From contig NC_037686.1 in NCBI RefSeq assembly GCF_003255815.1, positions 59,264,646 to 59,328,645 on the forward strand: a stretch of DNA of 64,000 nt, written 5' to 3'. Under the pieces are notes generated by a model, which worked only from the letters and a program-made list of their open reading frames with translations, was not told where the DNA came from and ran no database searches. The translations under genes were made by a program, and so were the position numbers. Shown here in pieces: positions 10,986 to 23,294 of the stretch; within the stretch, counting starts at the first letter, position 1, and each line of letters begins with the position of its first letter. Source of the stretch: Theropithecus gelada (taxonomy: Eukaryota; Chordata; Mammalia; Primates; Cercopithecidae).

Positions 10986-12699
10986 TCTCAAACTATCACC
11001 TTCTTCTAGACTCTAATTAGTAAAATCAAACAAGCAAATACCACCCCCCCCGCCACACACACACACAAAACCAGAAACAATAAAACAAAAGACAACATAT
11101 ATTGTTTTGTTTCTTTTTATATAAACAAAGTTTTATTAATGAAACCATGTCCATAAATAGAAGAATAGCATGTTTGTATGAATGACCCTTAAATAATAAT
11201 TGAAGCATGCAAGAGAAGAAAACTATTTCTAAACAATGTATTTGATAGTTTAAATTGAAATATAAAATGAATAAGAAAAAATTTTGAAATTCTATGTAAA
11301 TTATATTTGTAATAACTCTAGACTTTGGTTTAATTAAATGGCTATTTTCATAAGCAATCTCATGAATCCAAATTTTAAAAAATAATAATAAATTTTAACC
11401 TTTTAAAATGAATGTGGCTAGAGGTTTTACTTTCATAGAGTATATAAAAATTTTAATTATGGATAAAACAGGACCTTTTAAGTAAGTCCATCCAAAGCAA
11501 AGAAACAATTTTACTTAATTGATAGAGGTGATGAAATAGAAGGAGGAAGAAAAAAGTTTATTGTCAAGAAAATGCTCTACATCTGTGAAAATACGTTGAG
11601 AATGTTTCAAAGAGATACTCCATAAAAACTCCAGTAATCTTCTTATGACCGTGTACTCAGAAGTGAAGAAAATAAGAACAAGAGGATGAATACTTTTTCA
11701 ATGACATATTAGATCTAAATGTGCAACATTGTGTGCTTGGCAAAATTTGCTTTAAAAGTACAACTTTTGGATGAAAAATCTAACCATGAATCATTTTTTT
11801 GTGTAAAACTAATTATATATTAGATAAGATGAGTTTGGCTGAATACTGAACAATGGCTCAGATAGTGTTGTAAAACTAATTTACTTTATAAATTTGGCAT
11901 CATGACAAGCTTTTTAAAAATGTAAAAATAATATGAAATAATGATGGAAACTGGGATACTTTATGTAACCAATAAACATTTTGAATGAGTGACTATATGA
12001 ATGAATGATAAATGAATGAGGAAAGATCATAGATGTTATATAAATATATGCTCTTTCATAAGGTGCTTCCTAACAAAATTACTCATTTTCCATTATTTAT
12101 TTTTTATAGAACTGTAATAACTGCTTGGAAATATGTTGACTACCCGCAAAAGTTTGTCTGGTTAGTCAATTTTTATACTTTCTTTTTTTTTTTTTTTTTC
12201 ATTTTTAGAATCTGGGAAGTTTGCAGTTCTAAAAATAAGTTAGATATTTCAAAATTTAAAAATGTAAAATATTTACATATGTCATGAATTCATGAAAATG
12301 TAAAGTACTATAAAAGTGAGTGAAATAATTGCAAGTAATTAAAATATTTACATTTGTTAATTAATATATTAATATATTTCTGATGAAAGTAATCATGTTT
12401 TTGAAAATAATTATTTTAAACATTAAAATAGACTTTGAAAACTGGAGAAAATCTTAACTAACTTAATATTCAATAAGTAAATTAAAAGCACAAATAATAA
12501 AATAAGAATGGGCAAGGGAAATTGACAGAACAAAGACATTTTAAAACAGAGAGACATCTTAGAATAGATCCCTCTCTCTGTTTGAAAAGCATAGTGAAAT
12601 GTATGTTTTGTAGAAAAAATGTGTTGTAAACTGTAATCTTAAAGATAGAAAGTGTGAATAAATATGCTTTTTTGAAAAATTAGAAGACAATTTAAAAGA
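10986..12699. other. Unassigned AT-rich sequence
   Basis: AT-rich, no recognised gene. It contains a C-run/(CA)n at 11041-11067, a poly(T) run at 12183-12199, and an L2/MIR-like tail near 11975-12020 (AATGAGTGACTATATGAATG). Confidence 0.5.
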
Positions 12700-15268
12700 C
12701 AATCCCAGTGAAAAACCCAAAACTAATTTTTTTCAGAAGGGAATTTTATGAAAACTTTAAAGATGAGAAAAGGCAATGCCACTTAAATTGTTTTGTGGAA
12801 TAGATAAAGAAGAAAAATTTCCAAATTATTTTTATGTGAGCCTACCAAAGTATGATAAATATAGCAATTGATCAAATATATAGGTCAATGTCACTAATGA
12901 ATATCAATGAAAATAAAACAATCCCATAGCATATTAAAAATAATAAAATATACCCAATGGCAAGTTATTTTTTGTAATAAATTGATTGTGTTATTAAAAT
13001 ACATTTCATTACATTTATAGAACTGGAAAGAAACATTATAATTTCTAAATTCAAAACCATTTTAATAATTGAACTTCCATGATTGTATAAAGAATCAATA
13101 AAAATATAATATACTTTATGTATAAGTTTTATGTATATATAAATACACACACATGCACATAGATACATATATACACATGCACACATATCTTAACTCAAAA
13201 GTCAACATCTTATATAATGGGTGAAAACTTCCACTAAAACAAACCAGTAACGACCATTTTTGCCACTGTTGTTTACATTGCATTCAGTGGTTAGCTGATT
13301 GGGTTTTCAAGGGTAAGCAATTAGAGGTAAAAATAATTAGAAAGGGAAGGTTAACAGTTGCATGTTATAAAGATAGCATATTGAAGGAAATAATACAGTC
13401 TAAGATAAGGTGACTAGATGTTATGAAAATGTAATTTTATTCTAAGTTCTATACATTCAGCAGAATATTAAAAAAATGTACATGGCTTTACTGTTTTTTA
13501 CAGGTTGATTTTACAATTCATATGAAAACCTAAAACAAACAAACAAAAACTAACCAGGGAAATTCTATAAGGAACACTAGTGGGAAAAATGGGGGTGAGA
13601 TCTTTCACATATTAAAGCAAATTATAAATAGCATGCAATTCCATGAGTTTGATACTAGAATAATACATGAATGAATAAATAGACTAATTGAAGCAAAAAT
13701 AAAAACCAGAAATAGATTCAAATGAACATCAGATAGAGAATATAGCAAAATAGTACTCTAATTCATGAGAAAAACTGGAAATTTTAACAGATGTTGCCCA
13801 AAAAAGCTAATATTTGATCTCTCATTAATAAGAATAATCTGCCCTAGAGATCCATGTGTATATAATGAACTCATACTAATATCAGTATAACATGTGGAAA
13901 CAGGAACAGCATTCTTAACTACAATCAACATTAAGAAAAAATAAAGTAGACAACTGAAAATTTGAATTAAAAATGCAAAGCAAACAATATTTTTTATGTA
14001 AGACAATGTAAATAAAAAGAAAGTAAAATACTAGAAAAAAGTTTTGTAAATTTTATCACAGAAAAACAGCTAAGATACCTAATAAAAATAACTCCATTAA
14101 TTAAGGGGAAAAGCCTCATAATCTGAAAGAAAATTGGACAATAATAAAAACTGAAAATTAAATTCAAGATGTCTCAAAATGGATATAAAGACAAACTCGA
14201 AGAAACAGTGGAGAACCTACATGGCATTAATCTGGGCAGTAATTGTTTGGATATGACCCTGGATGCACAGGCAAGAAAGACAAAAATAGAAATATGTAAT
14301 TGCATCAAAGTAAAATCTTCTGTATAACAAAGGAAATAATCAACCAAGTGAACAGACAACCCACAGACTGAGAGAAAATATCTGCAAACCGTAAATTTGA
14401 TAAGGGAATAATATCCAAAATATAGAGAGAATTCAATTCGATAACAATAACCTGAATAGATATTGCTTAAAACAAGGTAAAGAAATGGCCAATGGGTTTA
14501 GTAAAAAAGTGCTTAACATAAATAATAATCAGAGAAATGCAAACTGAAACCACAATGATCTACCACCTCATACCTGTTAGAATAGTTGTTATGAAAAAAA
14601 TGAAAGACAAGTGTTGGTGAGGATGTGGGAAAAAAGAACTCTCGTGTACTGTTGAGGGGATATAAGTTAGTACAGCCATTTGGAAAATAGCATGACGCTT
14701 CCTCAGAGAATTGAAATGTAATTACCACATGATCCAGCATCCAAAATTCTGGGTATATAGTCAATGGAGATGAAATCAACATTTTGAAGACATATATCTG
14801 CACACCCATGTTCATTACAGCATTATTCGTAAAATCCTAGATATGAAATCAACCTAACTGTTCGTCAATAGCTAATAAGATAAAGAAAACGTGGTGTACA
14901 TGCACGATGGAGTACTATACAGTCTTAAAAAGGAAATACCATTTTCAACAATGTAGATAAATCTATAAGATATTATGATAAGTGAAATAAGTCAGGCATA
15001 GAAAAACAATACAACATGATATCACTTATATGTGAATGGGATCAAAAAAGAAAAAAGAAAAACAAAACGAAACAAAACCTCTTAAACTTATAGAAGTAAA
15101 GAGTATAATGGTGGTTACCAGAGACTAGGCAGGGATGGGAAGTGGCATGAGGAATGGGAAGGTTGATCAGAGTACAAAGTTTCCATTTTAGAGGAAAAAT
15201 TAATTTTTGAGATGTATTGTGCAGCACAGTGACCACAATTAATAATAATATATTGTATATTTTAAAAT
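12700..15268 (+). pseudogene. Old L1 ORF2 and 3' UTR, sense
   Basis: A decayed L1 copy on the plus strand. The reverse transcriptase part appears at 12840-12960 (ATATATAGGTCAATGTCACTAATGAATATC-like text in short blocks). The carboxy-terminal ORF2 is clear at 14380-14960: GCAAACTGAAACCACAATGA, GTTGGTGAGGATGTGGGA, and GATGGAGTACTATACAG. The 3' UTR runs to about 15268 (TGGTGGTTACCAGAGACTAG, then ATATTGTATATTTTAAAATT). Frames are broken throughout. The left boundary is uncertain. A second L1 starts immediately at its 3' end. Confidence 0.8.
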
Positions 15269-16590
15269 TCCTATAAGAAACTTCTATTCATGTCCTTTGC
15301 CCATTTTTAATGGGATTATTATTTGTTGTCATTTTAACTGTTGAGTTGTTTGAGTTCCTCGTGTGTTCTGGATGTCACTCTCCTGTTGGATAAGTAATTT
15401 GCAAATACTTTCTCCACTTCAACAGGTTGTTTCTTCACTCTGTTTAATGTTTCTTCTGCTGTCCAGAAGCTTTTTAGTTAATGCAGCCCCATTTGTCTGT
15501 TTTTGGCTTTGTTGCCTGTGCTTTTGAGGTCCTGACCATAAAATTCTTGCCTAGAAGAATGTCCTAAAGATTTTTTCCTGTATCTATTATCTTTCAGTAG
15601 TTTTACAGTTTTGTGTCTTATGTTTAGGCTGATTTATTTATATAACGAGAGATAAGGATCCAGTCACTGTTCTGCATATGGTTATTCAGTTTTGCCAGCA
15701 CCATTTTTGAAGTGAGTTTCCTTTCCCCAATGTATATTCTTAACAGCTTTGTCAAAAATTAGTTGGCTGTAAATATTTGGATTTCTTTCTTGGTTATCTA
15801 TCCTGTTCCACTGGTCTATGCATCTGCTTTTATACCAATACCATGTTATTTTGGTTACTATGGACTTATAATATATTTGGAAGTTACATAATGTGATGCC
15901 TCCAGTTTTGTTCCTTTGTTCATGATTACTTTTCATATTCTCATTTTTCTGCCATACAGATTTTAGAATTTTTTCTTTCTGTAAAAAATCACATTGATAT
16001 TATGATTGTGACTGTGCTGAATGTGTAGATTGCTTTTAGCAGTATGGGCATTTTAAGGATATTAGTTTTTCCAAACCATGAACAGGAATGTCTTTTCATT
16101 TGTTTGTGTCCTCGACAGTTATTTTCAGCAGTGTTTCGTAGTTTTCCATGTAGAGAGATTTCACCTCCATAAACTTATTCCTAGGTATATATATTTTTTT
16201 CCTGGTAGCTATTGTAAATGGGACTACTTCCTTGATTTCTTTTTTGGTCATTTAATTATTGATGTAAAGAAATGCTACTAATTTTGTATGTTGATTTTGT
16301 TTCTTTTCTCTTGCCTGGATACTTTCGCTATCACTTCCAGTACTATGTTGAATAGGAGTGATGAAAATGAACCCCCTAGTCTTATTCTAGTTCTTAGAGG
16401 AGAGGCTTTCAACTTTCCCCATTCAGTGTGATGTTGACTGTTGATGCATCATATGGACTTTTAAATTTTGAGGTATGTTCTTTCTATGCTTAGTTTGTTA
16501 AGAGTTTTTATTATAAAGCAATGTTGAATTTTATCATTTTTCTGCATATATCGAGATGATTTTATGTTTTTTGATGTGGTGTATCATATT
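15269..16590 (-). pseudogene. L1 ORF2, 5' segment of an inverted (twin-primed) copy
   Basis: Antisense ORF2 text runs from TTCATGTCCTTTGCCCATTT at the left to TTTTTTGATGTGGTGTATCA at the right. Its left edge corresponds to the exact L1 position where the sense segment at 16591 picks up, so the two halves form one element with its 5' part flipped. No intact frame remains. Confidence 0.9.
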
Positions 16591-16840
16591 TAGAAAAGAA
16601 GACATACAAATGGCCACTTACATGAAATAATTCTCAACATCACTAATTATCAAAAAAATGCAAATTAAAACCACAATGAGATATCATCTTCCATCAGTTA
16701 GAATGGCTATTTTAAAAAAGACAAAAAAATAACAACAGTTGTCAAGGATGTGGAGAAAACTCAACTTTTATACGCTGTTGGTGGACTGTAAATCAGTACA
16801 GCCACTATAGCAAACAGTATGCAGATTTTTTTTAAAAGCC

Positions 16841-16939
16841 ATGGGTGCAGCAAACCACCATGGCATATGTATACCTATGTAACAAAACTGCACATTCTGT
16901 ACATATACCCCAGAACTTAAAGTATAATAAAGCTTCTTG
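16841..16939 (+). mobile_element. ~100-bp L1 3'-end insertion nested in L1
   Basis: The block GGGTGCAGCAAACCACCATG to CCCAGAACTTAAAGTATAAT is the last ~85 bases of a primate-type L1 3' UTR inside ORF2-derived sequence of an older L1. Near-identical TTTTAAAAGCC (16830-16840) and TTTTAAAAAGCC (16940-16951) flank it as target-site duplications. There is almost no poly(A) tail: ATAATAAA is followed by GCTTCTTG and then the right duplication. Confidence 0.85.
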
Positions 16940-17695
16940 TTTTAAAAAGCCTAAACATAGAATTATCATATGATCAAGCAATCTCATGACTGGTTATGCA
17001 TCCAAATAAAAATAGATCAATGTATCGAAGGGATACATGCACCCTCATGTTTATTGTAGCACTATTCATGATAACAAAGATATTAAATCAACCTAAGTAT
17101 GCATCAACAGCTGAATGGATAAAGAAACTGTGGTGTTAATATGCAATGGGATACTTTTTGGCCATAAAGAATGAAACCAATCATTTGCAACAACATGGAT
17201 GGAACTGGAAGTCATTATGTTGAGTGATATAAGCCAGGAACTAAAAGGCAAATATTGCATGTTCTCATTCATATGTAGAAGCTAAAAAAGTTGATCATTT
17301 GAGGGTAGAGATTCTAATGACAGATACCAGAGACTGGGATGGGTATATAGGTGGGTTGTGGGGTGGGAGGTAAAGAGTTAGATAGAATAAATAAGCTCTA
17401 ATCTTTGATAGAAGAGTAGGGTGACTACAGTTAGCAGTAATGTATTGTTCTTTTAAAATAGGTAGTAAAAAGAATTTGAAATGTACTCAGCACATAGAAG
17501 TGATAAATACTTGAGGGATAGAGATTCTAAATACCCTGACTTGATTATTACACATTCTATGCATGCAACAAAATTTCCACGTACCCCATGAATATGAACA
17601 AAGGTAAAATATCAAAAATCGCTAAAAGAGTGTAATTTAAATGTTCTCACAACACAATAAATATGTGAGGTAGTGGATATACTGTTAGCTTGATG

Positions 17696-17740
17696 TAATC
17701 ATTTCAAAATGTGTGTGTGTGTGTATATATATTTGACATA
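17696..17740. repeat. (TG)n(TA)n microsatellite
   Basis: Short alternating TG then TA tract within the 3' UTR of the L1 at 16591-17826. Confidence 0.85.
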
Positions 17741-17830
17741 TATGCATATATCAGAACATCAAATTGTACCTCATAAATATATACAATTATAATTTATCAA
17801 TTAAAATTCAAATTTTAAAAATAAAATTTT

Positions 17831-18234
17831 CTTTAAACATGAAAAAGATCAAATAAATTTTACTTCTCATGATAATAGAAATGCAAATAAATATAAAATG
17901 AGATAATATATCAGAAATATACCCTTGACAACAATTCTAAAGTTTGAAGATAGATTGATAGACTGGAAAGAAACCATCACTCTTATGCATTATAGGTGAG
18001 AATGCAGGGTGATACAACGTCTACTGTGGTAAATTTCAAAGATTTTACAGAAATTAAATATTTTATATTGACATCAATTCATCTTCTATTAAACGAAGAA
18101 CTAATAACATACTGCCACAAACACAGAAGAACAGTTGCATAAAATCACTTACCATGGTAACAGCTAATGACTGAAAAGCCTAAATGCCTATCAGCAAAGA
18201 CTGATTACACACATTCTGGAGAATTACTATTCTT
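17831..18234 (+). mobile_element. Ancient L1/HAL1 3' fragment, sense, left part
   Basis: Diverged L1-like text (AGAAATGCAAATAAATATAA; AAGCCTAAATGCCTATCAGC) that resembles the far 3' end of ORF2 in old L1/HAL1 elements. It is split by an AluY at 18235 and resumes after 18540. Confidence 0.6.
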
Positions 18235-18525
18235 TTGTTTGTTTGAGATGAAGTCTTGCTCTGTCTCCCAGGCTGGAGTTCAGTGGCATGATCTCTGTTC
18301 ATTGCCAGTTCCGCCTCCCGGGTTCACACATTATCCTGCCTCAGTCTCCGGAGCAGCTGGGACTACAGGCGCCCGCCACCTCGCCCGGCTAATCTTTTGT
18401 ATTTTTAGTAGAGATGGGGTTTCACCGTGTTAGCTAGGATGGTCTCGATCTCCTGACCTCGTGATCCGCTTACCTAGGCCTCCCAAAGTGCTAGGATTAC
18501 AGGCGTGAACCACCGCGCCTGACCA
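18235..18525 (-). mobile_element. AluY-type element, antisense, with target-site duplication
   Basis: Full-length antisense Alu with AluY-type text (GTGTTAGCTAGGATGGTCTC, CTCCTGACCTCGTGATCC, GGCGCCCGCCACC region). A perfect 15-base duplication, AGAATTACTATTCTT, flanks it at 18220-18234 and 18526-18540. It splits an older L1/HAL1 fragment. Confidence 0.96.
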
Positions 18526-18540
18526 AGAATTACTATTCTT

Positions 18541-18720
18541 GAATGCTGTGCTGCTGTAAAAGCAATGAAGAATTTGTCTCAAAATGACAAGTGGCAATTG
18601 GTGTTCTCAAGGACTCAAGTGGTGTTAAAGGATAGTTAAACTGTAAATAGTAAGATGAGGAGGTGCTCATGACATGTTGTATTTTGTGTAAGGAGATACA
18701 CACACACACATACATCACAA
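18541..18720 (+). mobile_element. Ancient L1/HAL1 3' fragment, sense, right part
   Basis: Continues the element interrupted by the AluY: GAATGCTGTGCTGCTGTAAA and AATGAAGAATTTGTC fit the L1/HAL1 pattern of a 3'-terminal ORF2 region. A (CA)n run at 18700-18710 follows. The right boundary is vague. Confidence 0.5.
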
Positions 18721-20439
18721 GGAAAAAAATGAAAACACAAATCAAATGTAATAAAAAATCTGAACCGAATCTAATATAAATCTTTGTGGAATAAAAATTT
18801 CCAAGGAAAGAAAATGCAAAGACAACAATGTGTATAATACATAGTTTGGTTTTGGACTCCTTTAATATTTTAATGAAATTTTAAAAATAAATTAAATAAC
18901 TTTCTATCAAGTATGTGATATAATTATATTGGGAAAAACAATTATTTCACAAGACCTTAGTATTAAATATATGGACATTACATTGAAATAAAATATTCTC
19001 AAAAATAAAAGAAAATTATTGACATTTGTTGTTAAAATATTTAAATTCTTACTTTGTGAAAGTTAGAAAAATTTTATTGCATTCCTAAAAACATTTTAAG
19101 AATTTAAAATATTTAAATTCTTATTTGTAAAAATAAGAAAAAGTTCTTATTTTCTTTATGTAATCAAGAAAATATATATTCTCGATCATATAATCAATTA
19201 TTTATTTTCATATTGTTAGCATACGAGATACATTTCAATCTATAATTCAATACTTTTAATTGGATAGCTATAGCAATATGAACTCATGCCTTTATTTATG
19301 TTTTAAAATTCCTTATTTTCTATCTCAATTCAGTGAAAAAGCTCTAGAAGTAATTAAAAAAGAAAAAAAGAAAACTGACACCTGGCCCCGATGCCACTGT
19401 GGTTAAGCACATCACATTCTGTGATCAGGTAAAAAAAAACAAAACAAAAAAAACACATCAATTAGAGTATATTTAACTGTGATATATATATATATAGTGA
19501 TAAACTTTAAAAAAGCAGGACCAGCCTGTCTAACACTTAATACCAACACTTAATACACTTAATACCAAGACCAAAAATGAATGAAAATATGTGGTTTGTT
19601 GTTGTTGTTAGTTGCAGACTTCCTAAGAGAAAATAACAGCGTCCTGGACACTGCAATATTGATATCTGCAAGTATGTAATATCACTTACAGTTATAATAA
19701 ACATATGAGAAAACTACTTTCTATCAAAAATAGAGCTTGGCAATTCTGTGTGTTTATTTTTTCATCCAGTTCCTCTTGCTTTTTTTTTTTTTTTTCTTTT
19801 TTTTTTTTCTTGGAAACCCAATTATTCTAGACACCCTTACAAAATATTTTAGGTGAATGTTCTTTTCATCTTAATGCATTTGCCTAAGAGCCATCATTTC
19901 ACAGATGGAATTTCCAGCAAGATGCCCAGAATAGAATTTCACAGGCAAGTACTCTATAGGATAGTGTTTCCCTGCTGCCAGGGTGCTTCTAGCCCTGCTG
20001 TTCCTCTCAATTCTTTATTTATGTATGCATTTATGCATTTATTTATTTTTATTTGACATTGTTTCTGTTTCTTTGTGAAGTCTGGTTCTGTCATTAATAC
20101 AGTTGCCATTGTATTTTGTTAGGGGCATAACACTAGGTGACTGTGACACTGTGGAGTTTCAAGTAATCAGTAATCTCATTTGTGTGTTTTGATGCCTGAT
20201 TATCTTGAAGATTCTTATATTTTCTGGGATTTAGACACCAATCATTTGTTACAAGACTAGGAAAAATTTGTTTATTGTGATAAATGGCCATGTCTAAAAA
20301 GCACAGTGGGGGGTAGAATGTTACCTTCCTTTGACTTATAATTTTGTCTTTATGAACTCAAATAATTTTCTGCTTTATTTTTGCTGTTTGTTTATGACTC
20401 GTAGAAGAGAGCAATCATGAAAGAAAGTGTGTCTCATGG
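18721..20439. other. Unassigned AT-rich sequence
   Basis: No gene or named repeat. Notable simple sequence: A-rich at 19429-19453, (TA)n at 19482-19496, (GTT)n at 19599-19611, and a long T-rich run at 19778-19811. The 24-base text at 19456-19479 recurs at 22338-22361, probably because both derive from the same old LINE region. Confidence 0.5.
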
Positions 20440-21560
20440 GAAACTGCAAACTAGAAAACAGCTCATGAATCAATATAACACACTTTTGAGATCTCTGACC
20501 AAAATCAAATTAAATTAGAAATAAATAATGTGTCTATACAAATTTAAAATATTTGGAAATTAAATGTGTTTGTAAATAATATCTGGGTCAAAAGAGAAAT
20601 CAGCAAATATTTTGAAATACAGAATAATTAATATTCAACATTTCAAAAATGCCAGAATGATGCTAAAGCTGATTTTGGAGGGAAATGTATAGGTTCAGAT
20701 GCTTAATTACAAAGCTAAAAAGTATCCTTCACTAGGCAGACAAATTTGTTAAGATATCAATTGTCTCTAATCTGAGTTTTAGATATGATGCAATTCCAAA
20801 CACAATCCCCGTAGTCTAATTTACTGAAATTGTAAAACTGTTTCTAAAACTTATATGGAAATTAAATAGAATATGGACATCTAAGAAACTCTTTAACAAG
20901 AGAAGCAAGGTAATTTAACCTGGTAATTTTCAGATTACTAGATGGAAGAAGCAGTCAAATGATAGAGAGCTCAGAAATCGTTCCACATTGAGATGGCTAT
21001 TTGAATCTTTTTTAAATGAAATGCTCACAGCACCTTTAATTTTTAAAATTATTCATTAAATTATATATTGACAAAATATGGTTACATATGTTTATGAAAT
21101 AAATTTATAGTGTGATTTTTTTGTGTGCTGAGTGCATTAGAAGAGTAGCTTCTTAGCAAAATTAAAATGTTATGTGTATCTTGACAATGACAAAACAATT
21201 CAATATTAATAGGACAACCTTTTTAAACAAAGGAAGCTGAAACAACTGGGTATTAATTAATCTCAACTCTTACGTCATGCTGTAAACAACAACTAATTCA
21301 AGTTAGATCATAGATCCATGCATAAAAGCTAAAATTATGAAACATTTTAAAGAAAATATAGGGGACTATTTTTATGACATGGGGTAACTACAGGTTTCAT
21401 ACATTAGACATGAAGAGAAACACAATAAAAGACCAAAGCAAACATACAAGCTAACAATCGTAACATAGATCTCTTTAAAATTAAAAATATTTGTTAATCA
21501 GATAACATAATTAAGAACATAATTAGTGAAGTAATTTACTGGAAGAAAACATTTTCAGAA
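20440..21560 (+). pseudogene. Old L1 ORF2, sense, left part
   Basis: Highly diverged L1 ORF2 in order: the endonuclease/RT boundary region around 20490-20700 (AAATTAGAAATAAATAATG, TTTTGGAGGGAAATGTATAG), a later ORF2 block at 20800-20900 (AAACTTATATGGAAATTAAA), and further downstream text at 21170-21470. Internal deletions are evident because consensus regions between these blocks are missing. No frame survives. Confidence 0.65.
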
Positions 21561-21640
21561 CATATATACATATAGAATATACATATATATTCTCCATATA
21601 AATATATATTATATCTCATATATATATATATATATATTTA
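21561..21640. repeat. (TATA)n microsatellite
   Basis: TA-rich alternating tract directly before the T-rich end of the truncated antisense Alu. It likely expanded from the insertion junction. Confidence 0.9.
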
Positions 21641-21846
21641 CTTTTGAGATGGAGTCTCGCTCTTTTGCCCAGGCTGGAGTGCAGTGGCATGATCTCGGCT
21701 TACTGCAACCTCCACCTCCCAGGGCCAAGCAATTCTCCTACCTCAGCCTCTCGAGTAGCTGGGAATACAGGTGCCCGCTACCACGCCTGGCTAAATTTTG
21801 TATTTTTAGTAGAGACATGGTTTCACCATGTTGGCTAGGCTGGTCT
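21641..21846 (-). mobile_element. 5'-truncated Alu, antisense
   Basis: Runs from TTTTGAGATGGAGTCTCGC to ATGTTGGCTAGGCTGGTCT, after which Alu identity stops. About the first 80 bases of the Alu (sense orientation) are absent. Inserted in old L1 ORF2. The open frames it contains (64 and 115 codons) are antisense Alu translations and are not genes. Confidence 0.93.
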
Positions 21847-22480
21847 AACAACATATTTTTTAAACACCTACAACTCAGTAATAAAAACAATCAAATAAAA
21901 AGTATGGGACAACACAGACACTTCATAAAGATACAGATCACTAATATGCGCATTCACATATTCAACCTCATTTGTCATCAGGGAAAATCAAATTAATCTC
22001 ACAAAAATATATCACTACACAGAAACATACCCACCAGAATGGTTTATATAATCAGACAGAGAACAACTGATAGTGGCAAAGATAGAACAAATAAAGTACC
22101 CATCTTTTGTTGAAGAGGAATATCAAGTGTTAAAACCATCTTAGAAGAAAAAATCTGAAACTTTTTAGGCATAAAGTAGATACAACTTTGCCCTATAACC
22201 CAGCAAATTCATAATTTTATTTCTAAGTTATGTCCCCATATACATGTATGTGTGTATATATTTTATTTATACATATGTATATATGTATATTTTTAAAAAT
22301 TTGTAACAGGTAAAAGTTGAAACAGTTCATGTTGCTCATCAATTAGAGTATATTTAACTGAGATTAAAAGATAAATGGGAGTAAACTTCTAATGTACATT
22401 TCAGTGGATGATTTTCAAAGTCATATGCTGAGTGAATGAAACATTAAATATCAAGTGTGATTTTATCATTCCATTTTTAT
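21847..22480 (+). pseudogene. Old L1 ORF2 3' part, sense, right part
   Basis: Continuation of the L1 from 20440-21560: blocks such as AAACACCTACAACTCAGTAA and the CACCAGAATGGTTTATATAA region near 22030 correspond to the ORF2 carboxy terminus. A TA/TG tract occurs at 22235-22290. The right boundary is uncertain. Confidence 0.6.
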
Positions 22481-22884
22481 GAAGTTCTAAATGTAGAAAA
22501 ACTAATTTATGGTGGGAAATTCAGAGAAAGATATGGTTGCTTCTGGTTTTTGACAGAGAAGAAATCTGAGAAAGCTTCCTTGAGTGATGATAGTATTCTG
22601 TGTCTTGAAAGGAGTTTCAATTGCATGGGTGTATTTTTTGGTTTGAACTAATCTATTGGCACACTTAGCTTCATACTTTTCATTGTCTTCTATTTTGTTC
22701 TTTTTAATTTAAACTTTTAAAAGTGTAACCTAAGGCTATTGATCTTAGGCCTTTGTTTTGTTTCAGTTAAGCACATAACCTGTACAGTTTCCTCTAAGCA
22801 CTGCTATAGATTATGCATCTGATTTATTTTGAAATGTTGTAGTTTCTTTACCACACACTTGGAAATATTTTCTAAACTATCAAA
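22481..22884. other. Unassigned sequence
   Basis: No recognised gene or repeat. A 64-codon open frame at 22457-22651 has no recognisable similarity. Confidence 0.5.
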
Positions 22885-23294
22885 TAGTTTGGATATGTAT
22901 TCTTGACCAAATCTCATTTTGAAATGTAATTCCCAATGTTGGAGGCGGGACCTGGTGGAAGTCACTGGATTATGGGGGTGGGATTCTCGTGAATGGTTTC
23001 GCATCATCCCCCTTGGTACTGTCCTAATGATAGTGAGTGAGTTCTCATGAGATCTGATTAAAATTGCATAGCACCTCCCCGCTCACGCTCTTGCTTCTGC
23101 TTTCAACATGTGATTTGCCTGCTCCCTCTTTGCTTTCTGACATGATGGTAAGCGTTCTGAGGCCTCCACAGAAGATGATGACACTATGCTTCCTGTATAG
23201 CCTTCAGAACCCTGAACCAATTAAACCTCTTTTCTCTATAAATTACCCAGTCTCAGGTATTTCTTTATAGCAATGCAAGAACAGACTAGCACAA
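22885..23294 (+). mobile_element. MaLR solo LTR, MST/THE1-like, sense
   Basis: Ordered matches to MaLR LTRs: CCAAATCTCATTTTGAA, GTAATTCCCAATGTTGGAGG, CTGGATTATGGGGGTGGG, CTCATGAGATCTGATTA, CCAATTAAACCTCTTTTC (polyadenylation signal region) and CAAGAACAGACTAGCACA at the end. No internal region adjoins it, so it is a solo LTR. It could retain a weak promoter or enhancer, but nothing here proves activity. Confidence 0.92.

Larger units (their letters stand above)
16591..17826 (+). pseudogene. L1 ORF2 end and 3' UTR, sense segment of the inverted copy
   Basis: Sense L1 from GAAAAGAAGACATACAAATG through the ORF2 carboxy terminus (AATGCAAATTAAAACCACAA; GATGTGGAGAAAACTC) into a 3' UTR typical of intermediate-age L1s (GGTGACTACAGTTAG; TTGTACCTCATAAATATATAC). 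A 9-base ATTTTAAAA occurs at 15259-15267 and 17812-17820 and may be the target duplication, though it is low complexity. A tiny younger L1 is nested at 16841-16939. Confidence 0.9.

Noticed and set aside
21644..21996. Open frames of 64 and 115 codons as possible genes
   Set aside because: They translate the antisense of an Alu. The same peptide type appears from every antisense Alu here (608-823, 18167-18433, 33562-33771, 34201-34445, 43216-43473).
19456..22361. A 24-base identical text at 19456-19479 and 22338-22361 as a regulatory repeat
   Set aside because: Both lie in or near old LINE-derived sequence, and shared descent from the same LINE region explains it.
23064..23270. 68-codon frame with a signal-peptide-like start
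   Set aside because: It lies wholly inside the MaLR LTR at 22885-23294.
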